From Sulfurisoma sp. (lineage in GTDB: Bacteria > Pseudomonadota > Gammaproteobacteria > Burkholderiales > Rhodocyclaceae): a DNA stretch of 48,463 nt. Below are positions 47,655 through 48,463 of this stretch, one piece after another. The stretch is taken from NCBI GenBank assembly GCA_030691075.1, contig JAUYFI010000054.1, positions 1 to 48,463 of the forward strand, read 5' to 3'. The notes under the pieces were generated by a model, which worked only from the letters and a program-made list of their open reading frames with translations, did no database searches and had not been told where the DNA came from. The translations under genes and the position numbers were made by a program. Numbering within the stretch: the stretch's first letter is position 1; each line of letters begins with the position of its first letter.

Positions 47655-48459
47655 AGTCCGAAATCTGCTGTAAATAGTCTTCGATCCGATCAATGACGAA
47701 TGGTTTTCAGCTGGCGAGGGCAACAACGTTGTGGCCCTCGCCAGCTGCGGCGCGGGTGGTAGCCCACTCCTTGAATTCATCCATGTCGAGGTACTTTCGT
47801 TCCTGCCAAGCCTCGTTCTGCTCGGCCAGCAAGGCGCCGATCAGGCGCAAGGCCGACTCATCGTTGGGGAAGATGCGGATCACCCGCTCCCGCCGCCGAA
47901 TCTCCTCGTTGAGTCGCTCCTGCATGTTCGTTGTGCGCAGCCGCTTGCGGTACTTCTCGGGCAAGGCCATCACGGCCATGGCGTCCTCGAATCCTGCTTC
48001 CAGGCAGGCCACCGCCTTGGCCGCGCTCTTGGCGAAGCGCTCGGTGAATTCCGCCAGGCGGCGCCTGGCCTCGACCAGATCGGGCGCCTGTAGCACGAGC
48101 TTTCGAGAAGCTGCCGTCCCGCGTCTGCGGCACCAGCAGCGTCACCGGCCCGACCCGCGTGTAGAGGGTGCGCGGCCGGTAGCCGTTGCGGTAGCCGGCT
48201 CGCTCGTCCGTGCGTTCGTGCCGCGTCGCCCCCAGCGCTTCCGTCACCTGCGCCTCCAGTACCTGATTGAGCACCGTCTCCACCAGCCTTGCCAGCCCAT
48301 CCTGCCCGCTCAAAAGACCTGGCAGCAATTCCGAACCTACGCTAATCTCATACTCAGCCATCGCTTCTTCTCCTTCGGTTATCGATCGTCTCGCAACGTC
48401 AATTTACCGAATCGAAGCGGTGGCTACCAGCCACCCGATTTACAGCAGTTTAAGGACTC
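47655..48459 (-). mobile_element. Internally deleted IS256-family insertion sequence
   Basis: Imperfect terminal inverted repeats are visible. The left end (47655-47677) reads AGTCCGAAATCTGCTGTAAA. The right end, read inward on the minus strand from 48458, is AGTCCTTAAACTGCTGTAAA. Between them lies a transposase gene missing its middle. The element is about 0.8 kb, against roughly 1.3 kb usual for the family. Right-flank target duplication cannot be checked because the window ends 4 bp beyond the repeat. Confidence 0.8.
47707..48361 (-). pseudogene. IS256-family (Mutator-type) transposase, central part deleted
   Basis: ATG 48361 opens the normal N-terminus (about residues 1-86: VETVLNQVLEAQVTEALGA, RNGYRPRTLYTRVGPVTLLV, ending near TRDGSFS). 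At about 48100 the sequence jumps, in another frame, to the C-terminal region APDLVEARRRLAEFTERF, LPEKYRKRLRTTNMQERLNE, RRERVIRIFPNDESALRLIG. The segment between, about 200 residues with most of the DDE catalytic domain, is missing. The element is immobile unless helped in trans. Confidence 0.88.
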
Positions 48460-48463
48460 AATC

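Overview
The window is a high-GC chromosomal segment of a betaproteobacterium. Gene order points to the Rhodocyclales or close relatives: glnA – DUF4124 – ntrB – ntrC, gatC divergent from mreBCD-mrdA-rodA-rlpA-dac-dat-ybeD-lipB-lipA, and yqjDEK. This assignment is inferred from content and arrangement; no 16S gene is present. Almost everything is densely packed housekeeping sequence with many ATGA/GTGA stop-start overlaps.

Layout. (1) 1-1.6 kb: the 3' end of a HicB-type antitoxin, a decayed membrane/PAS sensor gene and a thioredoxin. (2) 1.6-6.8 kb: gluQ, convergent clsB with a YbhP-like phosphodiesterase gene and nadA, then a divergent CDF metal exporter. (3) 6.8-11.5 kb: a nitrogen-control cluster with NtrC sites and a sigma-54 promoter ahead of glnA, then a DUF4124 gene, ntrB and ntrC. 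(4) 11.7-13.2 kb: birA-coaX. (5) 13.2-18.25 kb: a compact operon of an SPFH protein, a zinc-ribbon/DUF4178 membrane protein, a 48-residue ORF, a DUF350 membrane protein and a membrane aminopropyltransferase-like protein. (6) 18.4-25.8 kb: metabolic and envelope genes (dienelactone hydrolase, HExxH protein, fadH-like reductase, NlpC/P60 lipoprotein, gabD, B12-radical SAM). (7) 25.8-29.4 kb: the yqjD-E-K stress-membrane cluster plus a LETM1-like ORF, xthA, pyrE and a coiled-coil exported protein. (8) 29.4-42.9 kb: gatCAB, the rod-shape/elongasome operon and the lipoate operon. (9) 42.9-48.46 kb: a PIN-domain toxin-antitoxin pair, a DUF4197 protein, a small zinc-ribbon protein, rep helicase, a cytochrome c5-like protein, tRNA-Arg(CCG) and an internally deleted IS256-family element.

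The most unusual signal is a family of short dispersed repeats sitting inside protein-coding genes. Type A is about 21 bp and begins GTGTCGCCAGCGCCGACTTT. Type B is the same word split by a 27-bp stem-loop-forming insert. Type C is a related 39-bp form. All three share CGCCAG at one end, and all but one copy share CCGACTT at the other. Their lengths differ by multiples of three, so the host frame stays open. I count ten good copies in ten different genes, on both strands and in more than one reading frame. I do not recognise the family. It resembles in behaviour, not in sequence, the in-frame Rickettsia palindromic elements or an uptake-type word.
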